From Leptidea sinapis (taxonomy: Eukaryota > Arthropoda > Insecta > Lepidoptera > Pieridae), in assembly GCF_905404315.1 (NCBI RefSeq), contig NC_066268.1, positions 13,368,001 to 13,432,000 of the forward strand: DNA of 64,000 nucleotides, read 5' to 3'. Below, one piece after another: positions 10,492 to 21,759 of the stretch (its first letter is position 1; every line of letters starts with the position of its first letter). Below the pieces are notes generated by a model. It saw only the letters and a program-made list of their open reading frames with translations. It ran no database searches and was not told where the DNA came from. The translations under genes and the position numbers were made by a program.

Positions 10492-10800
10492 TTTTTTTTA
10501 AAGGAAAAAAAGGGACGAGACGAGCAGGACGCTCAGCTGATACTACAGCCCTACCCATTACAATGCAGTGCCGCTCAGGATTCTTGAAAATCCCAGAAAT
10601 CCTGAGCGGCACTACAATTGCGCGGGTCACTTTGACACATAAGATGTTAAGTCTCATTTGCCCAGTCATTTCACTAGCTACGGCGCCCTTCAGACCGATA
10701 CACAGTAATGCTTACACATTACTACTTCACGGCAGAAGTAGGCGCCGTTGTGGTACCTATAATCTAGCCGGCTTCCTGTGCAAAGGAGCCTCCCACTGGT
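10492..10800 (-). mobile_element. SINE-like family A, near full length
   Basis: Reference copy of the commonest repeat in the window, about 310 bp. In sense orientation it begins ACCAGTGGGAGGCTCC and ends CGTCCCTT-like plus an A-run. It contains a conserved hairpin GTGCCGCTCAG...CTGAGCGGCAC and a second inverted pair around GTAATG/CATTAC. No RNA polymerase III box was convincing and there is no coding capacity. The last 50 bases resemble the 3' end of the CR1/jockey-type family B (ACCATCAG, CTGCTCGT, CATAAAAA), so it is probably mobilised by such a LINE. Confidence 0.8.
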
Positions 10801-11054
10801 AAACCGCGTTGTATGCCCTTTTATCTAAATACCAGGTAAAAGAGTGCGCAATATAGTCCAATAGTAAATTTCAAAAGCGTCATCAAAATTTTTTTCAATT
10901 TATGACGATATGAATAAGTTAAGTCAAAACTTTTTCGTAAGGTTTTGTAAAATTCTGTACAAATCTCTCAAACTATCAGTTTGGTATCGATAGATTTATT
11001 TTAATCGTAATATCAGTAAGGTCGATTGTAACATGAAATATAATAGTACTATAC

Positions 11055-11595
11055 TAGAGACCGGATTATATGCAACAAAAAATGCCCAAAATATGCATGC
11101 ATATGTATATACATACATGCAAGTAAAATAGCTAAAATATGCACGAAAATCTTTAAAAGGGGACTGAATATGCATACAATTAAAACGTAAAAAATAAAAA
11201 GTCATATTTTTTTTTTTTCAATTTTATAAAGGCTTGTACTGACAATCGTATTTGTGAAATAAACTTACAAGATACTACTTAGGTAACAATGAAACTTAAG
11301 ATTTGCCTTTAAAAATATGTACTACTAAGTACTGATCTAAACGTTCTGTAGACAAATTGTGTCTACGATCGCTTAATAAATTTTTGTAAGCGGAAAAGGA
11401 GCGTTCTACATCTACTGAGGTTACTGGGCAGAATTTTAATTTGAGCTTACTATGAAAAGCATCGAACGATGAGCGAGATCGAGCGTAAATATGCATAATT
11501 ATTATTTGTTTTTCTAAAATATGCAACTACCGCTGAAAAGGTGGTAAATATGCAAAAGCATATGCAATATGCATTTGCATATAATCCGGTCTGTA
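11055..11595 (-). mobile_element. hAT element with transposase C-terminus
   Basis: A 541-bp unit bounded by inverted repeats: TAGAGACCGGATTATATGCA at the left and, read inverted from the right, TACAGACCGGATTATATGCA. The flanking 8-mers no longer match. The interior is rich in ATATGCA words and encodes only the C-terminal part of a transposase. It is an internally deleted, non-autonomous derivative. Confidence 0.75.
11299..11526 (-). pseudogene. hAT transposase dimerisation domain fragment
   Basis: The minus-strand frame contains SVDVERSFSAYKNLLSDRR followed by HNLSTERLDQYLVVHIF. This is the conserved hAT C-terminal (dimerisation) motif, where the family pattern is ERxFS...K.ILSDRR..L..E.L. 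About 75 residues are open, all from the end of a protein that is normally 500-700 aa. The catalytic core is absent, so it cannot transpose by itself. It lies inside the inverted-repeat element at 11055-11595. Confidence 0.75.
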
Positions 11596-12332
11596 ATAAT
11601 AACAAAGTATCGAATGAGTCATATTATATTATCTGAATACCAGACATGATGAGAAGTAAGTAAGTTGAAAATAAAAATATACGGGTTACACTCCGGGAGA
11701 TTCTTCTACCGGCACTCCGGAGTGCAATCCGTTTTTTTTAGAAGAACCAGAACTTCCATTATTCATAATTCAAATCATTTTAAGGCTCATGTTTTCCGCT
11801 GTTGATAAAAATAATAAAATCATTTAAAATGATATAATTCTAAAATGATGAAAAACAGCGTTGTTATTATTAATTACATTACTGGACTTAGAGCGATATT
11901 GTCCATAGGAGAAATTTATAATTTTTTGGATTTTGAGTAAAATTTTTGAAAATAAATTATTGCTGTAGCAGCGATTTCCTAGAATTTACAAGGAATTTGA
12001 AAATGATCGAACCAGTCAAAATAAAGTCGTGTATTTTTATGTGCAAAACGACTTGTTGTTGGAAGATGGAGAATTTTTTTTAAACTGGATGTACAAAGTT
12101 GCCAAGTTTGACATGATTTTATGAAAACCAAATAAACAAAACCCACACTAAATCCTGTCATATAACAAGCGCGGATGTATAGATGCAACTTTATAGACAC
12201 ACGATTTTGATAAAAAAATAAAAATAAAAGTCGAGTTAATAATAATAAATATATTTTAATTATAACTCAGCCTTGCCTTTACTATTTTCATCACATCATC
12301 TACTATCATCTATATATATATGTTATATTCAT
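11596..12332. other. Unassigned AT-rich DNA
   Basis: No gene or recognisable repeat. A small open frame at 11979-12200 on the minus strand shows no motif. Confidence 0.4.
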
Positions 12333-12380
12333 CAAGCACATCTCGCCTATAACTACATAGTTATAGGTGAGATGTGCTTG
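12333..12380. repeat. 48-base near-perfect hairpin
   Basis: Arms 12333-12354 and 12359-12380 (CAAGCACATCTC... paired with ...GAGATGTGCTTG) are complementary over 22 bases with one mismatch, around a four-base loop ACAT. It sits at the start of a family E segment. The right arm alone recurs near 21040 as GATGTGCTTGAGTCGTGAGG. Confidence 0.7.
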
Positions 12381-12529
12381 AGTCGTGAGGTGGCGAGAGG
12401 CGAGAGGGTCGCGGCACCTATTCCAAAAATAACAATAATCGTAACTAGAATTAGATTGTATAAAAATACGCAATTTTATACCTTTTAGTGCATATTATAT
12501 CTATTGTTTTGGAATAGTGTTTTTGAAGT
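12381..12529 (+). repeat. Family E element, right-end fragment
   Basis: Carries GGCGAGAGGCGAGAG, then AATTAGATTGTATAAAAATA, CTATTGTTTTGGAATAGTG and the terminus TTTTTGAAGTCGGTTA. The same series occurs at 21030-21370 and 34990-35092. The terminus is complementary to the left end AACCGACTTCAAAAA at 20381, so family E is an inverted-repeat element. Confidence 0.6.
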
Positions 12530-12756
12530 CGGTTATTTTTTTGTTAAAATATTATTTCTTATGTCTTTAGATTGTAATTACAATCTAGGTTTAGGCTAGT
12601 AAGCAATTTATTTGTAATTTAATTGACTAACTAGAAAGCACCTATAACAACTTTTCTGACAGTCTCTAATTTAATACAGGGAAGACCTGTGCCTTGTATT
12701 CAATAGATATTATAAGAATAAAAATACAGTATTTTCATGTTACACATTAAAGGCAT

Positions 12757-12975
12757 AAAAAGGCATAAAAGGCATTTATTTTCTCAAAATTGATTCATTT
12801 AGAATTCTTTTTGATGTCATTTCTAATAACTACTAGATACTACTACCGCTTCGGAAACAAATGGCGCTTTGAGAGAGAAGAAGCGGCGCAACAAACTCTC
12901 TCAGCATTATTTTTTTGCGCTCTTTTCAATAAAAATATACAATATCGTACAGTCATTTCTATCGCTATAAAATAA
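12757..12975 (+). mobile_element. Family C repeat
   Basis: Second copy of the repeat at 4211-4444, in the opposite orientation, preceded by AAAAGGCATAAAAAGGCAT duplications. It ends TTTTCAATAAAAATATACAA and ATTTCTATCGCTATAA. The open frame inside (RYYYRFGNKWRFEREEAAQ) is a chance reading of the repeat. Confidence 0.7.
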
Positions 12976-13122
12976 TCACAATCTAGTCCCAGGCTGTCCG
13001 ATCATTTAGATATTCACCAGTGGAGGAATAGGATTTACGAAAGAGCCATTATTTTTATAAAATATTTAAATTTATTTATAGATAATGCCACTGTTGTGGC
13101 TGGGACTTTATTATAGAAGTGT

Positions 13123-13676
13123 ATATATACTAGAGATGAAACGGATAGCAGTTTGGCCGGATACCGGATATTCGGCTATTCGGCCAACCATGTGGCCGAA
13201 TAGCCGAATATCCGGCGGAACTTAGCCTTTTGGTGTATCGCACACACAAACACAGACTTGCGTAGGCGGCGCGCGAACTATCGAGTAGACTCGGTTAGAT
13301 TCGGTTCTTTTCGTTAATGAGCGAAGTTAGCAACCTCTCAATGCAGAGAAATTAGTATTTATCCACCATAATTTGCCTTTAGTGCAGTATGAGTACTAAT
13401 TAAATATTTTTTTTCTATTACATTCATTTACTATGGTGTGATTAAAAATTTATAACTAAAACTAATTATATTTCTTGAGTGATACTAAAACTAACTAAAT
13501 AAAGCAAATAATTACTTAAAAATATATTTTTTTATACAGTTTTTTTTTAATTCGGCCTGATGCCTATCCGGCCTTGGCTTGGTAGTTATTCGGTATTCGG
13601 CCGGATAGTATTAGCGCCGCCGGATAGGCCGGATACCGGATAGTTACCGGATATTCGTTTCATCTCTAATATATAC
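13123..13676. mobile_element. Non-autonomous hAT element with perfect 8-bp TSD
   Basis: The 538-bp element (13131-13668) starts TAGAGATGAAACGGATA and ends ATTCGTTTCATCTCTA. It is flanked by the exact 8-bp duplication ATATATAC (13123-13130 and 13669-13676), the hallmark of hAT insertion. Subterminal regions are packed with CCGGATA, TTCGGC and related words in both orientations, as expected for transposase binding sites. No coding region. Confidence 0.88.
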
Positions 13677-14085
13677 ATTTAACCTTAAAGCTATTATGTA
13701 TGTTATGAATCTATTATTTGTGTAGGTACCCCTCTGTTGAAAGTGATATGATATTTTCATCTCTCAATTAAATTTTTCCCGCTATTACACACAGGGGAAG
13801 AATAAAATTGCATGTCTGCCGTAACTTTTTAAATTGGCCAGGACTTTTTGAAAAACCTTTTACCACGAGAACCGTGAACTAACCGTTAATTATTTACTTA
13901 TTTTGAATGTTTAAAACAACTGCAGACAATGGCGAATATATATGTACACTTAATTATTTTGGCTTGGGATTTATTATTAGAAACAATTAATACAGATAGT
14001 AATAATTATTATTTATTTGGCTTTTACCGGGATTTAGTTCGCGTGGAATAGTTACTTTGGGCAGAGTTTTTTATTTTTTGGGATA

Positions 14086-14405
14086 CTTTTTTTATATGAA
14101 AATAAGGGACGAGACGCGTAGGACGTTCAGCTGATGGTAATTGATACGCCCTACCCATTACAATGCAGTGCCGCTCAGGATTCTTGAAAAACCCAAAAAT
14201 TCTGAGCGGCACTACAATTGCGCTAGTCAACTTGAGACATAAGATGTTTAGTCTCATTTGCCCAGTAATTTCAATAGCTACGGCGCCCTTCAGACCGAAA
14301 CACAGTAATGTTTACACATTACTGTTTCATGGCAGAAATACCATGTGGTGCCCAGTGGTACCCATAATCTAGCCGGATTCCTGTGCAAAGGAGCCTCCCA
14401 CTGGT
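14086..14405 (-). mobile_element. SINE-like family A, near full length
   Basis: Complete from its T-run (A-tail in sense) to CCCACTGGT. The usual AGGCGCCGTTGTGG block is replaced by a rearranged ACCATGTGGTGCCCAGTGG. Confidence 0.8.
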
Positions 14406-14609
14406 AAAAACTTTGCAAATAATATGCATACAAACTGCTCTTTCCGCTGCTGACGGCGCTCTTCTATGATACAGCGGATTTTCCTTGTCAATGTGGACAT
14501 TCTTTTTAATAGTATTTCCCTGCAATCTTTAATCTCCTATTTCATGCCTATGTAGGTCAAAGTTTCAAAAATGCTCGATCAAAAATACTTATAAATTATT
14601 TCTTATCAA

Positions 14610-14951
14610 TCTATACTAATATTATAAAGCTGCAGTGTTTGTTTGTTTGAACGCGCTAATCTCTGGTACTACTGGTCCGATTTGAATGATTCTTTCAGTG
14701 TTGGGTAGTCCATTTATCGAGGAAGGCTATAGGCTATGTTGTATATATGTATTTTTTTTCAAAATTAGGGATCCGTAATAAAATTGCTATTTTGTAACAC
14801 AAGGTGTAAAATCGAAAACCTATTTTTGCGTGCGCTGCAAAAAGAATTGACAATAGAAAAAAATGATGTACAGGCAATATTTTATTACTTATAAAACTAT
14901 CACGTGAATTATACTTTATATGGCAAAACAACGTTTGCCGGGTCAGCTAGT
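14610..14951 (+). mobile_element. Helitron, non-autonomous
   Basis: Begins TCTATACTAATATTATAAAG, continues GAACGCGCTAATCTCTGG and TACTGGTCCGATTTGAATGA, and ends TGCCGGGTCAGCTAGT. TC start and CTAGT end are Helitron termini, and the text is a very common lepidopteran Helitron. No coding sequence. Confidence 0.75.
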
Positions 14952-14959
14952 TGCGTTAT

Positions 14960-15174
14960 AAAGTTTTATGGTGGCATCTTTGATAATGACGAACTTCCAT
15001 ACAAACTTCCATCCCCTATCTCAACCCCTCCATTTATTTATTCGGAATAAAAAGTAGCCTATGTCCTTTTTCAAGCTCTAGTCTATCTCTGTACTAAATT
15101 TCATCAAAATCGGTTCAGTGGTTTAGGCGTAACAAACAAACTTACACGCACATTTATAATATTAGTAGGGATGT
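14960..15174 (+). mobile_element. RTE-derived 3' tail
   Basis: Contains AAATCGGTTCAGTGGTTTAG and ends CATTTATAATATTAGTAGGG, a tail shared by many lepidopteran RTE LINEs and their non-autonomous relatives. It abuts the preceding Helitron, so one was probably inserted next to or into the other. Confidence 0.55.
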
Positions 15175-15635
15175 ATTAAATTCAAAGTAAAATAAACTTT
15201 ATCCAATTAGGCTTATAAATATTTCTTTTAAATTACTGAATCCATCCATATGTTCGGAATAAACTAAGCTCGTGAGAAGATCATACAAGATTCTCACGGG
15301 GCACTCTTTTCAATCATTTGAAGTCAATTACTGAAAATTGATTTTTATTTACAATTATCTTTAATGAATGATCTACAAATTATATCTCTTTTTTAAGAAA
15401 TACGGAGTTATAGTTATGAAAATCAATCATCTTAAGATTTCAACCCAGTACCACTTCTTGTTGCTAGATTGAAACCTACACACCTCGTATCACACCAACT
15501 GTTTAACTAACTTTCTAATAAAAATAAATTACTTTTACTACCACGTATACGAAAATGGTCTATGATATAATATGTAAAGCTGTGTTCTTACCCTTGCACA
15601 TACTAAACCTTGTTCAATCTTCTACCGAGAACTCG

Positions 15636-15877
15636 TAATGTGTACCTAAGCATAATTTGTGTTTCGGTCTGAAGGGCGCCATAGCTGGTGAAATTACTAG
15701 GGCAAATGAGACTTAACTTGTTATGACGAGCGCATTTATAGTGCCGCTCAGAATTCTCGGGTAATTCAAGAATCCTAAGAGCGGCACTGTATAATGCAAT
15801 ATAATTGGCAGGGCGTGTCAATTACCATCAGCTGAACGTCCTGCTCATCTCGTCCCCTATTGTCATTAAAAAAAAAA
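15636..15877 (+). mobile_element. SINE-like family A, 5'-truncated
   Basis: Lacks the first roughly 75 bases and ends in a run of nine A. The hairpin arms TGCCGCTCAG and GAGCGGCAC are preserved although the loop has changed, with CGGGTAATTC in place of the usual TTTGGGTTTTTC. Confidence 0.75.
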
Positions 15878-16140
15878 CAATTATTGCTACTGTATTCTTA
15901 TTTTACTATGTACCAAAAGTTTGTTACTTCTATTTATATATAGATTATATATTTATATAGATATTACTATTGTTTTCCTGTTTTCGAAGGTATTGTCGAC
16001 ATGGGTAATGTCGTCAAGATTTGGATGTGCGTGGATGAAAGTTCATTGAAAACTGCACTGTTTTTTACCGCACAGATTGCACGCAAATCGCAATATACGC
16101 TTTTTAAACGCTTAATATAATAGTAAATTGAGAATTCATC

Positions 16141-16296
16141 AGTGATCAACGACCTAATCGCCTCGCATTAAGTTCTCGGTGTAACGCAGCGGAAAAAATC
16201 CTTTTCCAACACGCGCCGAGAGGAAGTTACACGCAACTTCGCACCAGGAGTTCAGAGAGCCACCAGCTGCAGACCATCGCGCCTAGGATCTCAGGT
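16141..16296 (+). other. Candidate noncoding first exon with promoter
   Basis: A GC-richer segment not matching any repeat here. TCAGTG at 16139-16144 fits the arthropod initiator, with an AATATAATAG stretch about 25 bases upstream. It ends at GATCTCAG|GTACGTCGG, a near-ideal 5' splice site after 16296. There is no ATG-led long frame, so it would be 5' UTR. No downstream exon was identified. This rests on site matches only. Confidence 0.25.
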
Positions 16297-16519
16297 ACGT
16301 CGGCTTATTATTAAGCCATGACTGATTTGGCAATTTTAATAATATAATATGTTTTCATACGCACTTGCTAATACATATGTTGGTGGTAAGGATGATAATA
16401 TCCAAGTTTATGGCGTGTTGTATAGAAGTAGATTTAGACAGTAGGAATTAGGTCAAACGGCTCTTTGGAACACTCTCGAGATGAATAGAAGACTATGAAT
16501 TAATAAAAAGACGTAGGAA

Positions 16520-16861
16520 TCTATATATATAAAAATGAATTGCTGTTCGTTAGTCTCGCTAAAACTCGAGAACGGCTGGACCGATTTGGTTAATTTTGGT
16601 CTTGAATATGATTATGATGAATAAATACTTTTGTTTTTCCTTTGATGTGTCCCCCGTCGTTCAGAAATCATAAATAATAGTTTAAAATGAATAGTTAATT
16701 AGAGTTTTAATATATTTCTAAATTTCTCAGCAAGTAAAATATAAACTTAATTTTAGTTATGTAAAGTTAACTTAAGTTTTGTCATAAGAAATAAAGAGTT
16801 TTATAAGTACCACGTGCTTAATCATGTATGTACGCGGACGTCGTCGCGGGTATCAACTAGT
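16520..16861 (+). mobile_element. Helitron, non-autonomous
   Basis: Starts TCTATATATATAAAAATGAA, with CTGGACCGATTTGG and CTTTGATGTGTCCCCCGTCG inside, and ends GTCGCGGGTATCAACTAGT. Shares its 5' half with the copies at 44152 and 63769; the 3' third is different. Confidence 0.7.
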
Positions 16862-18216
16862 ATACAATAAAAAAATATTTCTCATCTCTTTAATAATCTC
16901 GTGGGAGATAGAAAGCCTTTATATAAAACATGGCATGAGTCTTTGGAGTCCATTAATAATGGTAAACTGAGGTTTATTTCGCATACAAATCAGTTTCATT
17001 AGAGCAGCCCAAAAAAGGGTAAAATTACCCAGGGAGTACGTCAGTAAAAGTGTTATAGACACTGCATACTAATTCTTTACTCTAATTGTAACTTTCTTTG
17101 TTGTACTACTAGCTAACATCCAAATTTGTATAACCATAGTACATACTTGGATTTAATTAAGTCTTTATTGTGGGAAGCTAGATTGGTGACAATCCAATTT
17201 ATATAATTTCCAAAATGTTTATTATAATGTTGTAAACGGCCAATGCACAAGAGTTGCTTTCTAAGTAATTTTATACGTTCAGGGGGCCTACGATGGTCGG
17301 CCCTCTGAACTAAAGTTGATGAACTTTTAATAAGCGATGCGATTCAGATGCAGTTCAGTTTAGGTACCTAAACTGAATCACTAAAATTCGTACCATGAAG
17401 TGCCTTTTACCGAATGGCGTTTTGATCGCTTATGAAGAATGAACGAAATAAATTTTTCTGTGGCCCGCGGTGTGAGAAAGAGATGACGCGCTACAGTCGT
17501 TGCAGAAGTTTGTCTCTCTTACTCGAACCTATGCGCTGCGTTGCGAAACCTAAAATGATATCATTTTAGCGGTTTTTTTGCATAGAAAATACTAAAAATA
17601 CATTTTAAAATTGCGTTTTATAGCGTCAAATTATAAACCATTAAGCCATTTTTTGTACTTATTAAATAATAGTAATATAAATAAACATAGTTCTTTAAAT
17701 TACATATTAAATGTTTGCTTAGGTGTTTTCGTAAAAATAACGAGTTATGAACGCACCTCCATTGATGTTTGATTTGACAGGACCACAGAGTACATTTTTT
17801 TAAATTCGTTCTTGCGAACAGGCTATAGCCCGGGCCCTTACTGCCTCGTCTTTAATATTTTCATGTTTGGTACTTATTTTCAGTATTTTGTTTTACAAAA
17901 AAGTCCAATAAAGTCTCCATCAAATCCAGTAAAGCAGTTCATTTTAGGTTGTCAATTGAATCGCAATAAGAGTTCATGGTAGGGCCTGCAGTACTGATCA
18001 GATTGATTCCAATTTACTGTTATTAAATTTATAAAGTGCTAATAGCATGTTGTACCATCGTAATCCATTGAAGAAATATTAATTATATCAATGAAATACG
18101 GCTCTCAGATAATCATTAAATGATGGTTTTTAGGGCTGTACTGGGTTCATTAAATATTCCGCCGAATATATCTGTGTGCCAACTGTTATTCAAGGCGTAG
18201 GTATTGTCAAAATTTT
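16862..18216. other. Unassigned AT-rich DNA
   Basis: No coding region or repeat family recognised. Around 17461-17545 a GC-richer stretch stands out, without splice or domain signals. Confidence 0.4.
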
Positions 18217-18583
18217 TATAAAATCAAAATCAAAACGTTTATTGAACTCATAACATTGATTGACAATGTCTTAAGTTCAGTCATACACTTCATTTCATAA
18301 TAATAAATAAATAATGTCAAACAGATAAAGTTAAAATCAAACAAATGAAATAAGTAATATAAATAACATCAAACAATTAAAATCACATATAAAATATACA
18401 TGTCATCTGTGGACAAGTTTCTGCAGAGAAGCACATAGCACGTTTAGGATGCAGTATAATGCAATGATGCATTCCACATTCTAATGAAATTGCCAAAGTA
18501 CATTTTTGCGTCCGCCGGTGTCGACTCTTTTGAGATAATTTGATCCAGAATTGCTTCTTTTTGGTTACGCATTCGCTCGTCGG
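18217..18583 (-). repeat. Probable retroelement or processed-transcript 3' end
   Basis: Read on the minus strand it ends TCAATAAACGTTTTGATTTT, a poly(A) signal followed by a TTTTGA-type tail. The upstream minus-strand frame (18383-18619) has no recognised domain. It is cut at 18583 by the hAT element that follows. Confidence 0.3.
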
Positions 18584-20130
18584 CAGTGGCGTGCATTGGT
18601 TTTCTAGCAAGGTAAGCACTGTAGATCTAACTAGTCGTAGAACCGCGCTCTAGTCTGACAGTACTAGGTTTTGAAATCTACATACATCTACATAGGTGTT
18701 TCGCATGTAGTTTCCGTACCATATGGTCAACCTAATATTTTAGTTTGTGTCATTCGAGGAACAAGTATACCTAAAACTGTATAAATAAAAATTATTTGTT
18801 ATTAAATATCTAAGATTACACGTACTTTTTACCGCCATCTAGCGGTAAACACCCACACTGCAATCATTTACTGTCAAACCTAAAATTTCATGCGTTTATA
18901 TCTGATAATATTTATACTTTTAATTATTTTAAAACTCTAAATAAAGTAATATTTTTTTCGACACCATTGTGGCTTCGAAAAAGTACTTTAAACTCAACTC
19001 ACAGAGAACTTTTGTATAAACCACCTTCCTTAAAGGCCGGCAACGCTCTTGTGATTCCTCTGGTGTTGCAAGAGAATGTGGGGGGCGGTGATCACTTAAC
19101 ACCAGGTGACCCGTACGCTCGTTTGTCCTCCTATTCCATAAAAAAAAGACTCAAGTTATATAACTTTTTTTGTACTTATGACCTCCTAATAGCACAGCGC
19201 TGTCGGCTTCATAGTTCATATTATAATTTTAATACTCTTTAATCCTTTAGTTTTTCTAGATAATATTATTATACCTACTTGATATATATATTAAATTCAC
19301 TTACCACTACTTTTGCCACAATAACATTAGTTATGTATGGGCCGGTCCAACGGTAATTTTTCACCAACACAAATATCTCAAAAATGCATGAAATCTCGTA
19401 AAAGTATAACTGGTCTATTAAAAGAAACAATTTTAATTTTATTTATTATTGAAACCAGCAGTACCTATATCATAGCCGGCACACTAATTTAATTTCTCTA
19501 TTACTTATATTTTTAAAACCCAATACCTATTTTAAACACAAATCACACACCAACTTTTAATTAATCACAGTAAAACTTAACACGGGTCACGGATGACGGA
19601 ATGAATTATAATAAAAATAAAATACTATTTATTAATCAATGAATATACCTATTTACTGAAATGATAGGTACTCATGAAGACAAAAAACCGAAATAGCCAT
19701 AAACTCATAATATGGAGGGAGTGAGACAGATGGCGGGTAATCGGTTTATCTCGCTACAAATCGTAAGTAGGCATGCCTACCTAGCCGCCCATACATTGCT
19801 GAATATCGTTCAACTGTGACCAATACTTTTCTAAATAAGATCTATGAAATACTCGTTGCGTCGTATAGGCATTTTTGGGACTGCCTACCGCACGAATGTA
19901 GTATGTATTTAGATACATAGCTAGCGTAAGGAAATATTGAATGAGTCGGTGTTCACTAGAAGTTTGGTTATACAATAACGGAAGCAAATTAAACTTAATC
20001 AACTTTATTATTAAATATTTTATTTTTATTATATATTGAGTAACTCTGTTTATTTATTTTATTTAATACTTTCATAACGAGGTAGGCAATGCCTAAAGGC
20101 ATATATGGAATGCACGCCCCTGCTCGTCGG
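18576..20130. mobile_element. hAT element, 1.54 kb, with perfect 8-bp TSD
   Basis: The element spans 18584-20122. Termini are CAGTGGCGTGCATTGG and, inverted from the right, CAGGGGCGTGCATTCC. The exact 8-bp duplication CTCGTCGG flanks it at 18576-18583 and 20123-20130. No transposase motif was found inside. A family B LINE end is inserted at 19018-19149. The right end is shared with the element starting at 42696. Confidence 0.85.
19018..19149 (+). mobile_element. CR1/jockey-type LINE 3' end (family B)
   Basis: Only the last 130 bp: CTTAAAGGCCGGCAACG through CCTATTCCATAAAAAAA. Inserted within the hAT element and therefore younger than it. Confidence 0.8.
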
Positions 20131-20380
20131 GTAATACTATCCTAAATACCCTCTATGACTTGGACTGTCCCATTTTTAAATACTGGCCTAATGTACTGGA
20201 ATGAAAAAAAATCCCAAACTCGGTTTCATACTGGAGCTAGTTCCGTCTTCATTAACTAAAGTGTTCGACGTCATCTTATCACATTATAACCCTTAAAATT
20301 TATAATCCCTTATCAAACAATTAAGAATATTATCGCAAACTGTGAAATCTCTTAGTCATCAGTTCCACTATGTCATTTTT

Positions 20381-21367
20381 AACCGACTTCAAAAAAGGAG
20401 GTTCTCAATTCGTCGGTATTTTTTTTATGTTTGTTACTTCAAAATTTTCGACTGGGTGAACTGATTTTGCAGCTGGTGCTTCTCGTGTAGTCCCATTGTA
20501 ATTTGGTCCGGATCTGACAGTGGCATCCACGAGAAAACCATAAAAGTCTTAAATTTGCTATACATACGTATAGCAAAGTGGATGATAAATTTACGAATAA
20601 CTCAATATCGCGCCAACTGATTTCGATGATTCTTTTTTTATTAGAAAGGATATATGTACTCCAAAGATAGTTTGGTGAGAGTTTGGTTAGGTTCTGATTA
20701 CGGAATCCATGGTAAAGTAACGGAACTATTCAATTAAGCGCTTACGTTCTTTGCTGCATTGAAAAATTTTGTATATCTACACATATTTAGACAAATTCTT
20801 AGTTAGTGTACTTCAAATTCACTAAAAATCAAAAACTAAAAAAAAAATTTAACAAAAAAACCAACCGCCTTCAAAAACACTATTCCAAAACAATAGATAT
20901 AATGTGCATTAAAAAGTATAAAAATAATTGCGTATTTTTATACAATCTAATTAATAAATCTAATTCTAGTTATTATTTTTGTAATTTTTGGAGTCGGTGT
21001 CATCCAAGATAGGTTTGTGATTACACACTATATATAGGTATGATGTGCTTGAGTCGTGAGGAGGCGAGAGGCGAGAGCGGGTCGCGGCGGAAGGACACAG
21101 ATTCCAAAAATAATAATAATCCTATCTAGAATTAGATTTATTAATTAGATTGTATAAAAATACGCAATTATTTTAATACTTTTAGTGCATATTTTATCTA
21201 TTGTTTTGGAATAGTGTTTTAATAAAAATACGCAATTATTTTAATACTTTTTAGTGCATATTATATCTATTGTTTTGGAATAGTGTTTTAATAAAAATAC
21301 GCAATTATTTTAATACTTTTTAGTGCATATTATATCTATTGTTTTGGAATAGTGTTTTTGATTGTTT
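20381..21367 (+). mobile_element. Family E inverted-end element, composite
   Basis: The left end is AACCGACTTCAAAAAAGGAG, followed by the widespread TTCTCAATTCGTCGGTATT and TTTCGACTGGGTGAACTGAT. An inverted right-end segment lies at 20862-20980 and a direct one at 21030-21367. The latter includes the tandem block at 21154-21356 and a worn terminus GTTTTTGATTGTTTTTT. The arrangement suggests nested or rearranged copies. No transposase was seen. Confidence 0.55.
21154..21356 (+). repeat. Three tandem 68-bp copies inside family E
   Basis: Units start at 21154, 21222 and 21291 with ATAAAAATACGCAATTATTT and run through CTATTGTTTTGGAATAGTGT. They are nearly identical; unit 1 lacks one T and has TTTTATC where the others have TTATATC. 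Single copies occur at 12450 and 35020. Confidence 0.9.
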
Positions 21368-21759
21368 TTTTGTTATATTTTTTTTTTCAGTATACAAATG
21401 CTAGATTTGATGCTGAAAAACATAAAATTTCAGAATTGAGGCAATTGCTATTGCAATATTTGCAATTGCAATTCCAAATCTAATGACTGATCAGTATTCT
21501 TTACAATGGATCAACCAGGAAGCCTCTTTTAATTAAAAACAATATCAAATATGGCTGACTATCCTAAAGAAACGTACATAAACTGCCATTTTTTAAATCG
21601 GTCTAGTAGTTGTTACATCGGTTGTCAGTATGCCCTGATTGGGATCTTGGTAAAATCTATGTCTACATTGTTAGTTGTACTGCGTATATAGGTATGTGTG
21701 CTGTAGAAGATAGTGTAACTGTAATATTCAAAATACTAAGGAGCTAATTCAAAGTGTGA

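Noticed and set aside
10563..10802. Recurring frames such as MQCRSGFLK in several places
   Set aside because: They are translations of the noncoding SINE-like family A and recur with every copy.
20806..21012. Lys/Asn-rich open frame
   Set aside because: It is a low-complexity translation of AT-rich family E sequence.
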